In this document: piece by piece, positions 7,463 to 16,348 of the stretch
How positions within the stretch are numbered: the first letter of the stretch is position 1
Layout: every line of letters starts with the position of its first letter
Source of the DNA: Paraburkholderia sp. FT54
GTDB lineage: Bacteria > Pseudomonadota > Gammaproteobacteria > Burkholderiales > Burkholderiaceae
Direction: 5' to 3'
DNA: 64,000 nucleotides
NCBI RefSeq assembly: GCF_031585635.1
Contig: NZ_CP134196.1
Location: 930,001-994,000, forward strand
The notes under the pieces: model-generated
What the model was told of the DNA's origin: nothing
Databases searched by the model: none
What the model saw: the letters and a program-made list of their open reading frames with translations, nothing else
Translations under genes and position numbers: made by a program

Positions 7463-9346
7463 CTATTTGCGCCGCTGCGCCTGCGCGGCGAGCCGCACGG
7501 CGGCGTTGGCCGCGCCATAGCCGTCGTAACCGCCGCGCCGCTCGACGATCTCCATGAAAAACCGCTGGTCGAGCTGTTCCGTGTAAGTGTGGAAAAATTC
7601 GCCGCCGCGCTCGTCGCGGTCGTACAGGATGTTATTGGCGCGCAGCGCTTCGAGCATCTCGTCCGGCAGTGCGTAGCGGGCGGCGAGATCCTCGTAGTAA
7701 TTGCGCGGAATGCGCAGCACCGGCAAGCCGTCGGCGACGAACTCGGGAATCGCGCTGAAAATGTCGCTGGTGCTGAAGGCGACGTGATTCAGACCCGAGC
7801 CGTGATAGGTGTGCAGCGCCTCGGCCACCGCCGTGTGATGGTCCACGGAGGCGTTCAGCGCGATGCGCACCGAACCGTCGCCGCTGCGCAGCGCGCGGCT
7901 GCGCACGAGGCCGTACGGATCGGGCACCAGCACGCCGGGTTCGGCCTGAAACCCGAAGGCCGTGCGCAGAAACAGTACCCACGTATCCAGCGAATTCGCC
8001 GGCACCGACAGGCACACATGGTCGATGCGGCTAAGCGGCCCCACTTCGGTCGGGCCGTTGACGTCGGTAAGGACGAAATCGGCCTCGAACAAGGTGGGCT
8101 GATTCGGCGTTTCGTCGACGAAATAGTTCAGGCTGCTGTCCGGCGCCTGCACGGCGGGCAGCACGCGCTCGTTCGGGCCGATCTGCCCGGAGAACGGCGC
8201 GTAGCCGAAGCCGGCGGCGCGCTCGAACGCCTGATTGGCGTCGTCCACGCGAAACGCCGATGCGCACAGCGACAAGCCATGTTGCTGGAAAAACGCGTTG
8301 GCGAACGAATCCGGCTCGGCGTTCAGTACGATCGAGGCCGCGCCGTGCTGATACAGCGTGACTTCCTTCGAACGATGCCGGCCCGCCTCGCGAAAGCGCA
8401 GTTTGCCGAGCCAGTCGACGAGTTGCGCGCGCGTCGCGTGGTCGACCGCGAATTCGAGAAACTGATAGCCGACGTGCGCGGGCGCCGCGGGCGAGCGGTA
8501 GAGGTCGCCAACCGGTTGCCGCGTGCTTTCGAGCAGCGCGCGGGTCTGTTCCTCGAGGAACAGCAGCGAGCGATGGCCGTCCGCCGCCGTGATGGTGGTG
8601 GGGGCGGCGCGAAAGCCGTCGTTGAAAATTTCCAGCGAAAGCGGCCCGCTGTAGCCCGTTTTCACGACTTGCGCCGTGAAACCGGCCAGATCGAAATCGC
8701 CCTGGCCCGGGAAGCAGCGATAGTGGCGGCTCCATTCGAGCACGTCCATGGCGAGCTTCGGCGCGTCGGCGATCTGCACGAAGGCGATGCGCTCGCCCGG
8801 AATGTCGGCGATCGGGTCCACCGTGTCGTCGAGCGATAGCGTGTGAAAGCTGTCGAGCACGAGCCCGAGATTGGGGTGATTCACGGCGTTGACGAGCTTC
8901 CACGCGTGCCGGTAGGTCTTGACGTGCTTGCCCCAGGCGAGCGCTTCATAGCCCGCGATCACGCCGGCCGCCTCGGCCGCACGGGCCAGCGCGCCGAGCT
9001 GGTCGGTCATCAGCGAGTCATCGCCGATGGTGTCGGGCGAAACGTTGCTGCACACCAGAATGCGGTCCGTGCCCAGTTCATGCATCACGTCGAACTTGCG
9101 CTTCGCGCGGTCGAGATTGCGTTCGAGGCGCTCCGGGCTGACCCCGTCGAAATCGCGAAACGGCTGAAACAGCATGATTTTCAGCCCGAGATCTTCGGCG
9201 ATGCGCCGCACGTCGGCGGGCGAGCCGTCGAAATACAGCAAATCGTTCTCGAAGATCTCGACGCCTTCGAAGCCCGCCGCCTGGATCGCGGTCAGCTTCT
9301 CGACGAGGGTTCCGCTGATCGACACGGTGGCAATCGAACGTTGCAT
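7463..9346 (-). CDS. quiC: 3-dehydroshikimate dehydratase, TIM-barrel/HPPD-like fusion
   Basis: A 627-residue two-domain protein. Residues about 1-280 are a xylose-isomerase-like TIM barrel (SISGTLVEKLTAIQAAGFEG, LDSFHTLSL, EWSRHYRCFPGQGD) matching bacterial 3-dehydroshikimate dehydratases of the QuiC1 type; residues about 290-627 are a 4-hydroxyphenylpyruvate-dioxygenase-like pair of VOC modules (RIDHVCLSVP, GLNHVAFST, FFMEIVERRGGYDGYG). The barrel dehydrates 3-dehydroshikimate to protocatechuate; the role of the VOC half is less clear. AGGAG stands six bases before the ATG at 9346. It is divergent from aroQ, consistent with quinate/shikimate catabolism. Confidence 0.87.
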   Translation of the reverse strand: MQRSIATVSISGTLVEKLTAIQAAGFEGVEIFENDLLYFDGSPADVRRIAEDLGLKIMLFQPFRDFDGVSPERLERNLDRAKRKFDVMHELGTDRILVCSNVSPDTIGDDSLMTDQLGALARAAEAAGVIAGYEALAWGKHVKTYRHAWKLVNAVNHPNLGLVLDSFHTLSLDDTVDPIADIPGERIAFVQIADAPKLAMDVLEWSRHYRCFPGQGDFDLAGFTAQVVKTGYSGPLSLEIFNDGFRAAPTTITAADGHRSLLFLEEQTRALLESTRQPVGDLYRSPAAPAHVGYQFLEFAVDHATRAQLVDWLGKLRFREAGRHRSKEVTLYQHGAASIVLNAEPDSFANAFFQQHGLSLCASAFRVDDANQAFERAAGFGYAPFSGQIGPNERVLPAVQAPDSSLNYFVDETPNQPTLFEADFVLTDVNGPTEVGPLSRIDHVCLSVPANSLDTWVLFLRTAFGFQAEPGVLVPDPYGLVRSRALRSGDGSVRIALNASVDHHTAVAEALHTYHGSGLNHVAFSTSDIFSAIPEFVADGLPVLRIPRNYYEDLAARYALPDEMLEALRANNILYDRDERGGEFFHTYTEQLDQRFFMEIVERRGGYDGYGAANAAVRLAAQAQRRK

Positions 9347-9526
9347 GGACGGCTCCTGCAAAAACAATCAAACGGCTGTTGGACAAGGCGCGCAATGAGC
9401 GGCGCGCGTCGCGTGCATGACCAGCCGACGGACATGCTGCAATGCGGAAAGTGGGCCAGTTCGTTACACGCGTCAGCAAGACGCAGGCCACAATCGCCCA
9501 CATTAGCGGAAGTTTTCGACAGTCTA

Positions 9527-9560
9527 TACAAACTAACTAGATGGTACAAATTCGTACAAA
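9527..9560. promoter_or_regulatory. Triple TACAAA repeat in the quiC-aroQ divergent region
   Basis: TACAAA occurs three times (9527-9532, 9545-9550, 9555-9560) in an AT-rich island within the 319-bp gap between the divergent quiC and aroQ starts; the last two lie around GTACAAATTCGTAC, which has GTAC on both sides of a 6-bp core. This is the best candidate for the operator of the cluster's TetR-family regulator (12520). The rest of the gap shows nothing definite. Confidence 0.4.
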
Positions 9561-9665
9561 CCCCGAATGACGGCGACGCCTAATGCGCGCACACTTCGCT
9601 CACGTTGCAAAAGCACCGCGGTTGCCGTAGCTGGCTTCATGCCTTACTTCGCAGGAGTGGTTGTC

Positions 9666-10121
9666 ATGGGTTTTGCGTCAGTACTGGTTCTCAATGGACC
9701 GAACCTCAATCTGCTCGGCACGCGCGAGCCGACCATCTACGGCTCGGAAACGCTCGACGACGTCGCGAAACTTTGCCGCGATGCGGGAGAGCGCCTGAAT
9801 CTCGTGGTCGACTTCTGCCAGTCGAACGCTGAGCATCAACTGATCGACTGGCTGCATGCGGCACGCACCAAGGTCGACGGCATCGTGATCAATCCGGCGG
9901 CTTACACGCATACCTCGGTCGCCATCGCAGACGCGCTCTCGGCAATCGAAAAGCCGGTCATCGAAGTGCATATTTCAAACGTGCATCGCCGCGAGGCGTT
10001 CCGGCATCACTCATACGTGTCGGCCGTGGCGGACGCGATCATCATCGGTTGCGGCACGCAAGGCTATGTACTGGCTTTGGAGCGGATGGCGACCATTCTT
10101 AAGCATAGGGCGGCGAAATGA
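9666..10121 (+). CDS. aroQ: Type II 3-dehydroquinate dehydratase
   Basis: A 151-residue type II dehydroquinase. The N-terminal [17 protein letters not shown] carries the catalytic arginine/tyrosine flap, [16 protein letters not shown] the substrate-binding asparagine region, and [17 protein letters not shown] the conserved histidine/arginine segment. It interconverts 3-dehydroquinate and 3-dehydroshikimate. AGGAG lies eight bases before the ATG at 9666; the frame is open further upstream but lacks a ribosome site. Lying between quiC and a shikimate/quinate dehydrogenase, it probably serves catabolism, with a housekeeping copy expected elsewhere. The stop overlaps the next start (ATGA). Confidence 0.92.
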   Translation: MGFASVLVLNGPNLNLLGTREPTIYGSETLDDVAKLCRDAGERLNLVVDFCQSNAEHQLIDWLHAARTKVDGIVINPAAYTHTSVAIADALSAIEKPVIEVHISNVHRREAFRHHSYVSAVADAIIIGCGTQGYVLALERMATILKHRAAK

Positions 10122-11008
10122 ACGTACAAGCGAACGTGCAAGCGAACTCACAGGCAACACCTCATTCCTATCTGGTCGGCCTGATCGGCGCGGGTATCGG
10201 CGGATCGTTGACGCCCGCGATGCACGAGGAAGAGGGCAGCAAGCTCGGCCTGCACTATGTGTACCGGCGCATCGATCTGGAGGCGCTGAAACTCGACGTT
10301 GCCGCGCTACCCGATCTGCTCATGGCCGCCGAACGCATGGGCTTCAACGGCCTGAACATCACCTATCCGTGCAAGCAGGCCGTGATTCCGCTGCTCGACG
10401 AACTCTCCGACGACGCGCGCGCACTCGGCGCGGTCAACACGGTCCTGTTCAAGGACGGCAAACGCATCGGCCACAACACGGATTGGTCCGGTTTCGCGCG
10501 TGCGTTCCAGCGCGGCTTGCCGGACGTGTCGCTGGAGCGCGTTGTGCAACTGGGCGCGGGCGGCGCCGGCGCGGCAGTCGCGCACGCCGCGCTGAACATG
10601 GGCGCGAAATCGCTCACGCTATTCGATGTGGATGCCACACGCGCCGCGTCGCTTGCCGAGGAATTGCAGAAGCGTTTTCCGGCCGCCACCGTCAGCGCCG
10701 GAAGTTCGCTCGGTGAATCGCTCGCTGCCGCCAACGGCCTGATTCACGCCACGCCCACCGGAATGGCGAAATTGCCCGGCTTGCCGTTGCCGGTCGAATT
10801 GCTGCACCGCGATCTGTGGGTCGCGGACATCGTCTACTTCCCGATCCGCACTGCGCTTTTGCAGGCGGCCGAAGCGCTCGGCTGCCGCACGCTGAGCGGT
10901 GGCGGCATGGCGGTGTATCAGGCGGTCGACGCCATGCGCATTTTCACCGGTCTCGAACCGGACGCTGAACGCGTCTACACCCATTTTCAGTCATTGTTGC
11001 AACGCTAA
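10118..11008 (+). CDS. Shikimate/quinate dehydrogenase, AroE-like
   Basis: A 296-residue AroE/YdiB-family enzyme. [16 protein letters not shown] is the substrate-binding N-terminus, [18 protein letters not shown] holds the catalytic lysine, GAVNTV and GHNTDWSGF carry the conserved asparagine and aspartate, and [17 protein letters not shown] is the nucleotide-binding loop. The N-terminus is preceded by a short repetitive [12 protein letters not shown] stretch coded by a 12-bp near-repeat. It probably oxidises quinate or shikimate to feed AroQ and QuiC; cofactor preference cannot be settled by eye. It overlaps aroQ by 4 bp. Confidence 0.85.
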   Translation: MNVQANVQANSQATPHSYLVGLIGAGIGGSLTPAMHEEEGSKLGLHYVYRRIDLEALKLDVAALPDLLMAAERMGFNGLNITYPCKQAVIPLLDELSDDARALGAVNTVLFKDGKRIGHNTDWSGFARAFQRGLPDVSLERVVQLGAGGAGAAVAHAALNMGAKSLTLFDVDATRAASLAEELQKRFPAATVSAGSSLGESLAAANGLIHATPTGMAKLPGLPLPVELLHRDLWVADIVYFPIRTALLQAAEALGCRTLSGGGMAVYQAVDAMRIFTGLEPDAERVYTHFQSLLQR

Positions 11009-11057
11009 CCGGCAGCGTGCCGACCGGTAACAACCAGATCGAGGAGACGCACACCCC

Positions 11058-12446
11058 ATGCAGCAACCGATTCAATCCACTCCCGCCGATACCGCCGCGC
11101 CGCGAGGCGTCGCGGTGAGCACCGCGCGCCGCTCGAAAGCCCGCTTTCAGATTCTGGCGCTGCTCGCGGTCGGGACGATGATCAATTATCTCGACCGCAC
11201 GGTGCTCGGCATCGCGGCGCCGCAGTTGACCAAGGAACTCGGCGTCAATGCCGCGCTGATGGGGCTGCTGTTCTCCGTGTTTTCGTGGAGCTATGTGGCC
11301 GCGCAGATTCCGGGCGGCCTGTTTCTCGACCGCTTCGGCAGCAAGGTGACGTATTTTCTGTCGATGACCTTCTGGTCCCTGTGCACACTCGCGCAAGGGC
11401 TGGTGCACGGCATCGGCGCGCTGTTCGCGTTCCGCCTCGGCCTCGGCGTCTCGGAAGCGCCGTGCTTTCCGACCAACAGCCGCGTGGTGGCCACCTGGTT
11501 CCCGCAGAGCGAACGCGCCATGGCGACTGGCACGTACACGGTCGGCGAATATATCGGCCTCGCGTTTTTCAGCCCGTTCCTGTTCATGCTGATGGGCGCG
11601 TTCGGCTGGCGTTCGCTGTTCTATGTGGTGGGCGGCGTGGGCCTCGTGTTCGGCGTGATCTGGTGGATGTTCTATCGCGAGCCGCGCGATCATCCGTCGG
11701 CGAATCAGGCGGAGCTCGACTATATCGAAGCGGGCGGCGGTCTCACGCATCGGAAGAAGGATGCTGGGGCGGCGGCCAGCAAGGTCGCATCGGCGGCATC
11801 GACGGCATCGACGAAGGGCGGCTTCGAATGGCGCACCATCGGGCGTCTGCTCAAGCATCGTCAATTGACGGGCATTTGCCTCGGCCAGTTCGCCGGCAAC
11901 TCGACGCTGGTGTTTTTCCTCACCTGGTTCCCGACGTATCTCGCCACCGAACGCCATATGGCGTGGCTGAAGATCGGCTTCTTCGCGATCATGCCGTTCA
12001 TTGCCGCGTCGATCGGCGTGATGTTCGGCGGCTTCTTCTCCGACTGGCTGCTGCGCCGCGGCAAGTCACCGAACGTGGCGCGCAAGCTGCCGATCATCGC
12101 CGGCCTGCTGCTCGCGTCGACCATCATTCTCGCCAACTATGTCGAGAGCAACGTGCTGGTGATCGCCATTCTTTCCGTGGCGTTTTTCGCGCAGGGCATG
12201 GCCGCACTCGGCTGGACGCTGGTGTCCGACATCGCGCCGGACGGCCTGCTCGGCGTGACTGGCGGCATCTTCAACTTCGCGGCCAATCTGGCCGGCATCG
12301 TGACGCCGCTGGTGGTGGGTTTCATCGTCGCGGCAACCGGCTCGTTCGTCGGCGCGCTGGTGTTCATCGGCGCGATCGCGCTGGTCGGGGCGCTGTCGTA
12401 CATCTTCATCGTCGGCGATATCAAGCGGATCGTGCTGGTGGATTAA
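11058..12446 (+). CDS. MFS carrier, anion:cation symporter type, probable quinate/shikimate uptake
   Basis: A 462-residue integral membrane protein with the 12-helix pattern of the major facilitator superfamily. MINYLDRTVLGIAAPQL after helix 1 and GGLFLDRFGSK in the loop 2-3 motif A position are typical of the ACS family (GudP/ExuT-like acid-sugar and aromatic-acid carriers). A central loop with KKDAGAAASKVASAASTAS separates the two halves. GAGGAG precedes the ATG. Its place 50 bp behind the dehydrogenase suggests import of quinate or shikimate; the substrate is inferred from context. Confidence 0.8.
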   Translation: MQQPIQSTPADTAAPRGVAVSTARRSKARFQILALLAVGTMINYLDRTVLGIAAPQLTKELGVNAALMGLLFSVFSWSYVAAQIPGGLFLDRFGSKVTYFLSMTFWSLCTLAQGLVHGIGALFAFRLGLGVSEAPCFPTNSRVVATWFPQSERAMATGTYTVGEYIGLAFFSPFLFMLMGAFGWRSLFYVVGGVGLVFGVIWWMFYREPRDHPSANQAELDYIEAGGGLTHRKKDAGAAASKVASAASTASTKGGFEWRTIGRLLKHRQLTGICLGQFAGNSTLVFFLTWFPTYLATERHMAWLKIGFFAIMPFIAASIGVMFGGFFSDWLLRRGKSPNVARKLPIIAGLLLASTIILANYVESNVLVIAILSVAFFAQGMAALGWTLVSDIAPDGLLGVTGGIFNFAANLAGIVTPLVVGFIVAATGSFVGALVFIGAIALVGALSYIFIVGDIKRIVLVD

Positions 12447-12471
12447 GCGCCTTCCTCGAGCCGGACGAAAA

Positions 12472-12500
12472 AAAAACGGGACGCGGCGCGTCCCGTTTTT
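12472..12500. terminator. Bidirectional rho-independent terminator
   Basis: A perfect 13-bp inverted repeat (arms 12472-12484 and 12488-12500, loop GGC) with an A-run on the left and T-run on the right: A5-CGGGACGC and GCGTCCCG-T5. It sits between the converging MFS carrier and TetR genes and can end transcription from both sides. Confidence 0.93.
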
Positions 12501-12519
12501 ACTTTGAGGCTCGATTGCC

Positions 12520-13215
12520 TCAATCGTCCTTGCGCACGAACCGCAGCACGGCATCGACGATCATCGCGCGATGCCGGGCCCGCAACCGCGGATGCGACGG
12601 ATCACGGCCGAACGCCGTGCCGAAAGTATGGCGATTGCCGACGCGGTGAAAGCACAGCGAACTGATCAGCAGATGCAGATCGATGGGATCGATGTCGCTG
12701 CGGAACTGTCCAGCCGCGATGCCGCGCGCCAGCAGATCCTCAATCGTATGAATCACGGTGACGTTGCGGCCTTTGAACGTCTTGACCTGCTCGACGTATT
12801 TCGCGCCGTGAATATTCTCGATGGTCACGAGCCGCACGAAATCGCGCTGACGGTCGTGATAGTCGAACGTAAACTCGACCAGCGCGCGCATCCCCTCGAT
12901 CGGATCGAGTTCGCTGACGTGCAGATCCTGTTCGAGCGCGCGAATGTCTCCATACACCTTTTCCAGCACCGCCTGGTACAACCCTTCCTTGCTGCCGAAG
13001 TAGTAGTACAGCATGCGCTTGGTGGTGTTCGTGCGCTCCGCGATCGCGTCGACGCGCGCGCCCGTCAGTCCCATCGCGGAGAACTCCTGGGTCGCGACCT
13101 CGAGGATGTTGCGCTTAGTCTGTTCGGGATCGTACTTGCGCCGGGCGTCGGTACGCGGACTGTCGGACGGGATGCCGTTGGTATCAGGCTCGGCGGCCTT
13201 GCTTCCCTTTTTCAT
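12520..13215 (-). CDS. TetR-family regulator of the quinate/shikimate cluster
   Basis: A 231-residue TetR-type repressor. After a charged N-terminal extension, RNILEVATQEFSAMGLTGARVDAIAERTNTTKRMLYYYFGSKEGLY is the typical DNA-binding domain (broken here only for reading; helix-turn-helix at about residues 50-75). The C-terminal half is a ligand-binding helical domain. It converges on the MFS carrier through a shared terminator and probably senses a pathway intermediate to control quiC and aroQ. This assignment is contextual. Confidence 0.82.
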   Translation of the reverse strand: MKKGSKAAEPDTNGIPSDSPRTDARRKYDPEQTKRNILEVATQEFSAMGLTGARVDAIAERTNTTKRMLYYYFGSKEGLYQAVLEKVYGDIRALEQDLHVSELDPIEGMRALVEFTFDYHDRQRDFVRLVTIENIHGAKYVEQVKTFKGRNVTVIHTIEDLLARGIAAGQFRSDIDPIDLHLLISSLCFHRVGNRHTFGTAFGRDPSHPRLRARHRAMIVDAVLRFVRKDD

Positions 13216-13309
13216 TGTGTATTCGAGCGGCAGTGACGGCGCATTCTAGCATGGCGAAATAGGCCTCTGGAGCGGGTCCCGGGCATGAGCGGCCGCGTAT
13301 CGATCGACG

Positions 13310-14590
13310 TCAAACCGCAGGCCGGCGGCGCGCGGCGAGCGCGTCGCGTGTCTGCATGGCGGTGTAGGTCAGTTGCGCGGCCGCCAAACCCAGCGCGCCG
13401 TAAGCGGGCGTCAGCCCGAAGGACGCAAATGCTTCGGGCACCGGACGCTCGCCGGCAATCGCCGCCGCCAGCAGTTCGCCGGATACGGTGGTCGGCGCCA
13501 TGCCGTGTCCGCCGAAGCCGACCGCGTACCAGACGCCGTCCGCACTGCGACCGATTTGCGGCATCTTGTGCCGCGCATAGCTCATCAGCCCGCCCCATGC
13601 GTACTCGATGCGCACGTCGTGCAATTGCGGGTAGACCTTCAGCAGATCGCGTCGCAACAGGCGCGCGATCACCTCCGGCGCGCGGTCGCGCACCGAGATG
13701 CGGCCGCCCCACAGAATGCGCGTGTCGGGCAGCGGCCGATAATAGTCGAAGGCGAAGCGGGTGTCGTAGACGGCGGCGCGCGTGTCGATCGCGTCTTGCA
13801 GACGTGAGCCGAGCGGTTCGGTCGCCATCACGTAGGTGGCGATCGGCAGCACCGCGCGTTCGACCAATGGGTAGACGCGGCGCGCGTAGCCGCCGCCCGC
13901 CATCACCACGTGTTGCGCGTCGAGCGCGCCGTGCTGCGTGTGCACCACGAAGCCGTCGCCATCGCGCTGCAGACGCACGACCGGCGAATCCTCGTGGATC
14001 TGCACGCCGGCATGCGCCGCGGCGTTAGCCACGCCGAGGACGTACTTGAGCGGATGAAAGTGGAACGCGTTGCGCTCGAACAGACCACCGTGGTAGCGGC
14101 GCGTTTTCAGTTGCGCAGCGAGCTGCTCCGGCGCGACCGGTTCCCACTCGACGCCGAACGAATCGCGCATCAGGCGCCGCTGCGATTCGAGCCGCGCCGG
14201 TTCGTCGAACCAGTTGGCGAGGATCACGCCGGCGTCGGTGGCGTCGCAGTCGATGCGATAGCGCGCGATGCGCTTCCTCATCAGATCGACGGCGTCGGTA
14301 GTCAGCGTATAGAGTTCGCGGGCGCGCGCGGCGCCGAGGGTGTTGAGCAGGTCGGCGCAATCGAGGCTGTAGCCGCCGAACACGAACCCGCCGTTGCGCC
14401 CGGACGCGCCGAAACCCACCTGCCGGGCTTCGAGCACCGTGACGTCGGCGACGCCCCGCTCGGCAAGTCGCAACGCCGTGGACAATCCCGCGAGGCCGCC
14501 GCCGATGACGCAGACATTGGCGCTACGCCGGCCAGCCAGCGGCGCATAGGCGGACGAACGGGTGACAGTGGCTTCGTAAAAGCTTTGCAT
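13310..14590 (-). CDS. FAD-dependent oxidase, gamma-glutamylputrescine oxidase-like
   Basis: A 426-residue DAO-family flavoprotein of the OrdL/PuuB type. VCVIGGGLAGLSTALRLAERG is the FAD-binding motif (about residue 26), VLEARQVGFGASGRNGGFV the pyrophosphate loop, and WGGLMSYARHKMPQIGR plus VGFGGHGMAPTTVSGELLA the conserved C-terminal FAD contacts. Such enzymes oxidise amines or N-methyl amino acids with release of hydrogen peroxide. No puu-like partners are next to it, so the substrate is open. The ATG at 14590 (MQSFYEATV) fits the family length better than the longer open frame. Confidence 0.78.
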   Translation of the reverse strand: MQSFYEATVTRSSAYAPLAGRRSANVCVIGGGLAGLSTALRLAERGVADVTVLEARQVGFGASGRNGGFVFGGYSLDCADLLNTLGAARARELYTLTTDAVDLMRKRIARYRIDCDATDAGVILANWFDEPARLESQRRLMRDSFGVEWEPVAPEQLAAQLKTRRYHGGLFERNAFHFHPLKYVLGVANAAAHAGVQIHEDSPVVRLQRDGDGFVVHTQHGALDAQHVVMAGGGYARRVYPLVERAVLPIATYVMATEPLGSRLQDAIDTRAAVYDTRFAFDYYRPLPDTRILWGGRISVRDRAPEVIARLLRRDLLKVYPQLHDVRIEYAWGGLMSYARHKMPQIGRSADGVWYAVGFGGHGMAPTTVSGELLAAAIAGERPVPEAFASFGLTPAYGALGLAAAQLTYTAMQTRDALAARRRPAV

Positions 14591-14665
14591 ACGGCTAGGG
14601 TAGCGGCAATCGCGCGCTCGCGTCCAGCCATCGCGCGATCCCTGTGTCAAAGGGCGGATGAAGCA

Positions 14666-14700
14666 AAGGCCGGCATCCGCGTCCAGCGAATGCCGGTCTT
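14666..14700 (-). terminator. Probable terminator of the sigma/anti-sigma operon
   Basis: An 11-bp stem with one G-T pair (AAGGCCGGCAT at 14666-14676, ATGCCGGTCTT at 14690-14700, 13-nt loop). Read on the minus strand it lies just after the anti-sigma stop at 14722 and is followed by a short T-rich stretch (CCTTTGCTT). Confidence 0.55.
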
Positions 14701-14721
14701 CGCCGGCGGATCATGAAACGC

Positions 14722-15504
14722 CTAGGACACCGGCAGCAGCTTGCCGGTGAACACCACCGGACCGCTCGGCGCATTGTGATCAGGCGAGCCGCCCGGCGCT
14801 TCGATCGATACCGCGAGCGCCGCGTAATCCTCCGGCTTCTGCTGGCCGGCCGTGACCTTGCCGTTCGCGCTGTCAGGCAGCATGCCGAGGGAGACCGGAC
14901 GGCCGCTCGCCGGAATGCCCCACAGTTCCATCGCCCGGCCCGCGGGCAAATCGACCTTGCCGAGCGGTTGCACCGTCATGGTGGAATGCGCTTCGTCCCA
15001 CGCGACCAGCATGACCGGATGCGCGTCCTTGTTGTTCAGCACGGCGACATGCGACACCGCCGTTTCGGGTTGCTGAGCAACGGTCGGCGCGGTGACGGGC
15101 GGCGTGGTTGACGGCATGAGCGAGCGCACGGCGACCACCACGGCGAGCGCGGCGAGGCCCGTGACGCCGATTGCCCAGCCGCGCCAGAACGCGAGGTTCT
15201 CGAAGATGCCGCGCGACGGCCGCGCGGGTGTTTCCACCACAGCGCGAGGACGTGCCACCTCGCGCGCGGCGGCGGGGCCGAGACGCCGTTCGATGGCGTC
15301 CCATACGGCGGCAGGCGGCATGCGCGGCCCGGCGAGTTCGGCCATCGGCGAGATGCGCCGCTGCCATTCGTCGACGGCCCGGCGGATCGACGCGTCGCGG
15401 TCCGCATAGCGTTCGAAGCGGCGCCGTGCGCCGCCGCGCAGCGTGCCGAGCACGTATTCGGCGGCCAACAGATCGACTAGCTGAGGATAGCGATTGAGAT
15501 TCAT
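14722..15504 (-). CDS. Anti-sigma factor, RskA/ChrR-type, single-pass membrane
   Basis: A 260-residue protein with a cytoplasmic anti-sigma head (LAAEYVLGTLRGGARRRFERY and VDEWQRRISPMAELAGPRMPP, hallmarks of the RskA family), one membrane span at about residues 105-127 (WAIGVTGLAALAVVVAVRSL), and a periplasmic RskA C-terminal domain (LPAGRAMELWGIPASGRPVSLG). It should hold the ECF sigma factor encoded just upstream at the membrane until a signal triggers its release. Its ATG overlaps the sigma stop by one base (TGATG), so the two are translated together. Confidence 0.88.
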   Translation of the reverse strand: MNLNRYPQLVDLLAAEYVLGTLRGGARRRFERYADRDASIRRAVDEWQRRISPMAELAGPRMPPAAVWDAIERRLGPAAAREVARPRAVVETPARPSRGIFENLAFWRGWAIGVTGLAALAVVVAVRSLMPSTTPPVTAPTVAQQPETAVSHVAVLNNKDAHPVMLVAWDEAHSTMTVQPLGKVDLPAGRAMELWGIPASGRPVSLGMLPDSANGKVTAGQQKPEDYAALAVSIEAPGGSPDHNAPSGPVVFTGKLLPVS

Positions 15505-16073
15505 CACTCGCCTCCCAGGCAGGTCTTCAGCTTGGCGAGGCCGCGCCTGATCCATGACTTGATGGTGCCGAGCGGCACGGTCAGCATTTCGGCGATCTCG
15601 CTATGGCTTTGATCGCGCAAGTACGCGAGGGCCACCGCCTGGCGCTGCGCCGGTTCCAGCTGCTGCATGCAGCCGGCCAGCAAACGGGCCTGCAGGCTGA
15701 CCGCGCTCAGCGCTTCGGGATCCGGATCACCGCTTGCCACGAGATCGTCCAACGCATCGCTCCATTCCGTTTCCTGGGCGTTGACTCGCCGCAGGTGGTC
15801 GAGAGCACGATTGCGGACGATCGCCGACATCCACGTCATTGGAGCGGACAGCGCGCGGCGATAGTCGCCGGCAAAGCGCCAGATATTGACGAAGCTGTCC
15901 TGCAAGACTTCCTCGGCCCACTCGTGCCTGCTCAATATACGGAGCGCGAGGCCGAACAGTTTCGGGGCGGCGAGATCATAAAGCTCGCGCAATGCCGCGG
16001 CGTCCTGTCTGGCGACACGTTCGAGCAGCTCGGCGAGCATGTCCGGCGTCAGTTCACGAGGATTGGCGGTCAT
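15504..16073 (-). CDS. ECF RNA polymerase sigma factor, SigK/RpoE-like
   Basis: A 189-residue sigma-70 family ECF factor. Region 2 runs from LRELYDLAAPKLFGLALRIL through EEVLQDSFVNIWRFA to WMSAIVRNRALDHLRR; region 4 is LEPAQRQAVALAYLRDQSHSEIAEM with SWIRRGLAKLKTCLGG as the -35 recognition helix end. With the coupled RskA-type anti-sigma it forms a regulatory pair, probably for envelope or oxidative stress, and may activate its own promoter. No obvious Shine-Dalgarno precedes the ATG at 16073. The upstream 275 bp to 16348 holds a C5/T8 tract but no site I can name. Confidence 0.9.
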   Translation of the reverse strand: MTANPRELTPDMLAELLERVARQDAAALRELYDLAAPKLFGLALRILSRHEWAEEVLQDSFVNIWRFAGDYRRALSAPMTWMSAIVRNRALDHLRRVNAQETEWSDALDDLVASGDPDPEALSAVSLQARLLAGCMQQLEPAQRQAVALAYLRDQSHSEIAEMLTVPLGTIKSWIRRGLAKLKTCLGGE

Positions 16074-16348
16074 GGAAGGAGATAGGGTGAGCTTGCGCGC
16101 CTATGGTACTCAACTTCTCCGCTCTCTTGTATGGGGGTTTTTTTTCGTCGGACTGCATCCGATGAGGCGAGGTCTGCGTATGTGGCAGCAGAGCCCGGCC
16201 CTGCGTGTGCTTGCGTCATGACGATATGGCGCGCCGCGTACTCGCTTGCCGGGCAGTTCGGACACGGGGTGCGTGTGTAGTGAGACGAGGCCCGGACCGG
16301 AATGGGCTTGCTGGTTCAGTTGACGCGTCGATGCTTTCCCGACGCGCT

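Noticed and set aside
7013..8839. Open frame of over 600 codons on the plus strand opposite quiC
   Set aside because: Arg/His/Gln-rich translation with no family pattern; it mirrors the codon bias of the clear quiC gene.
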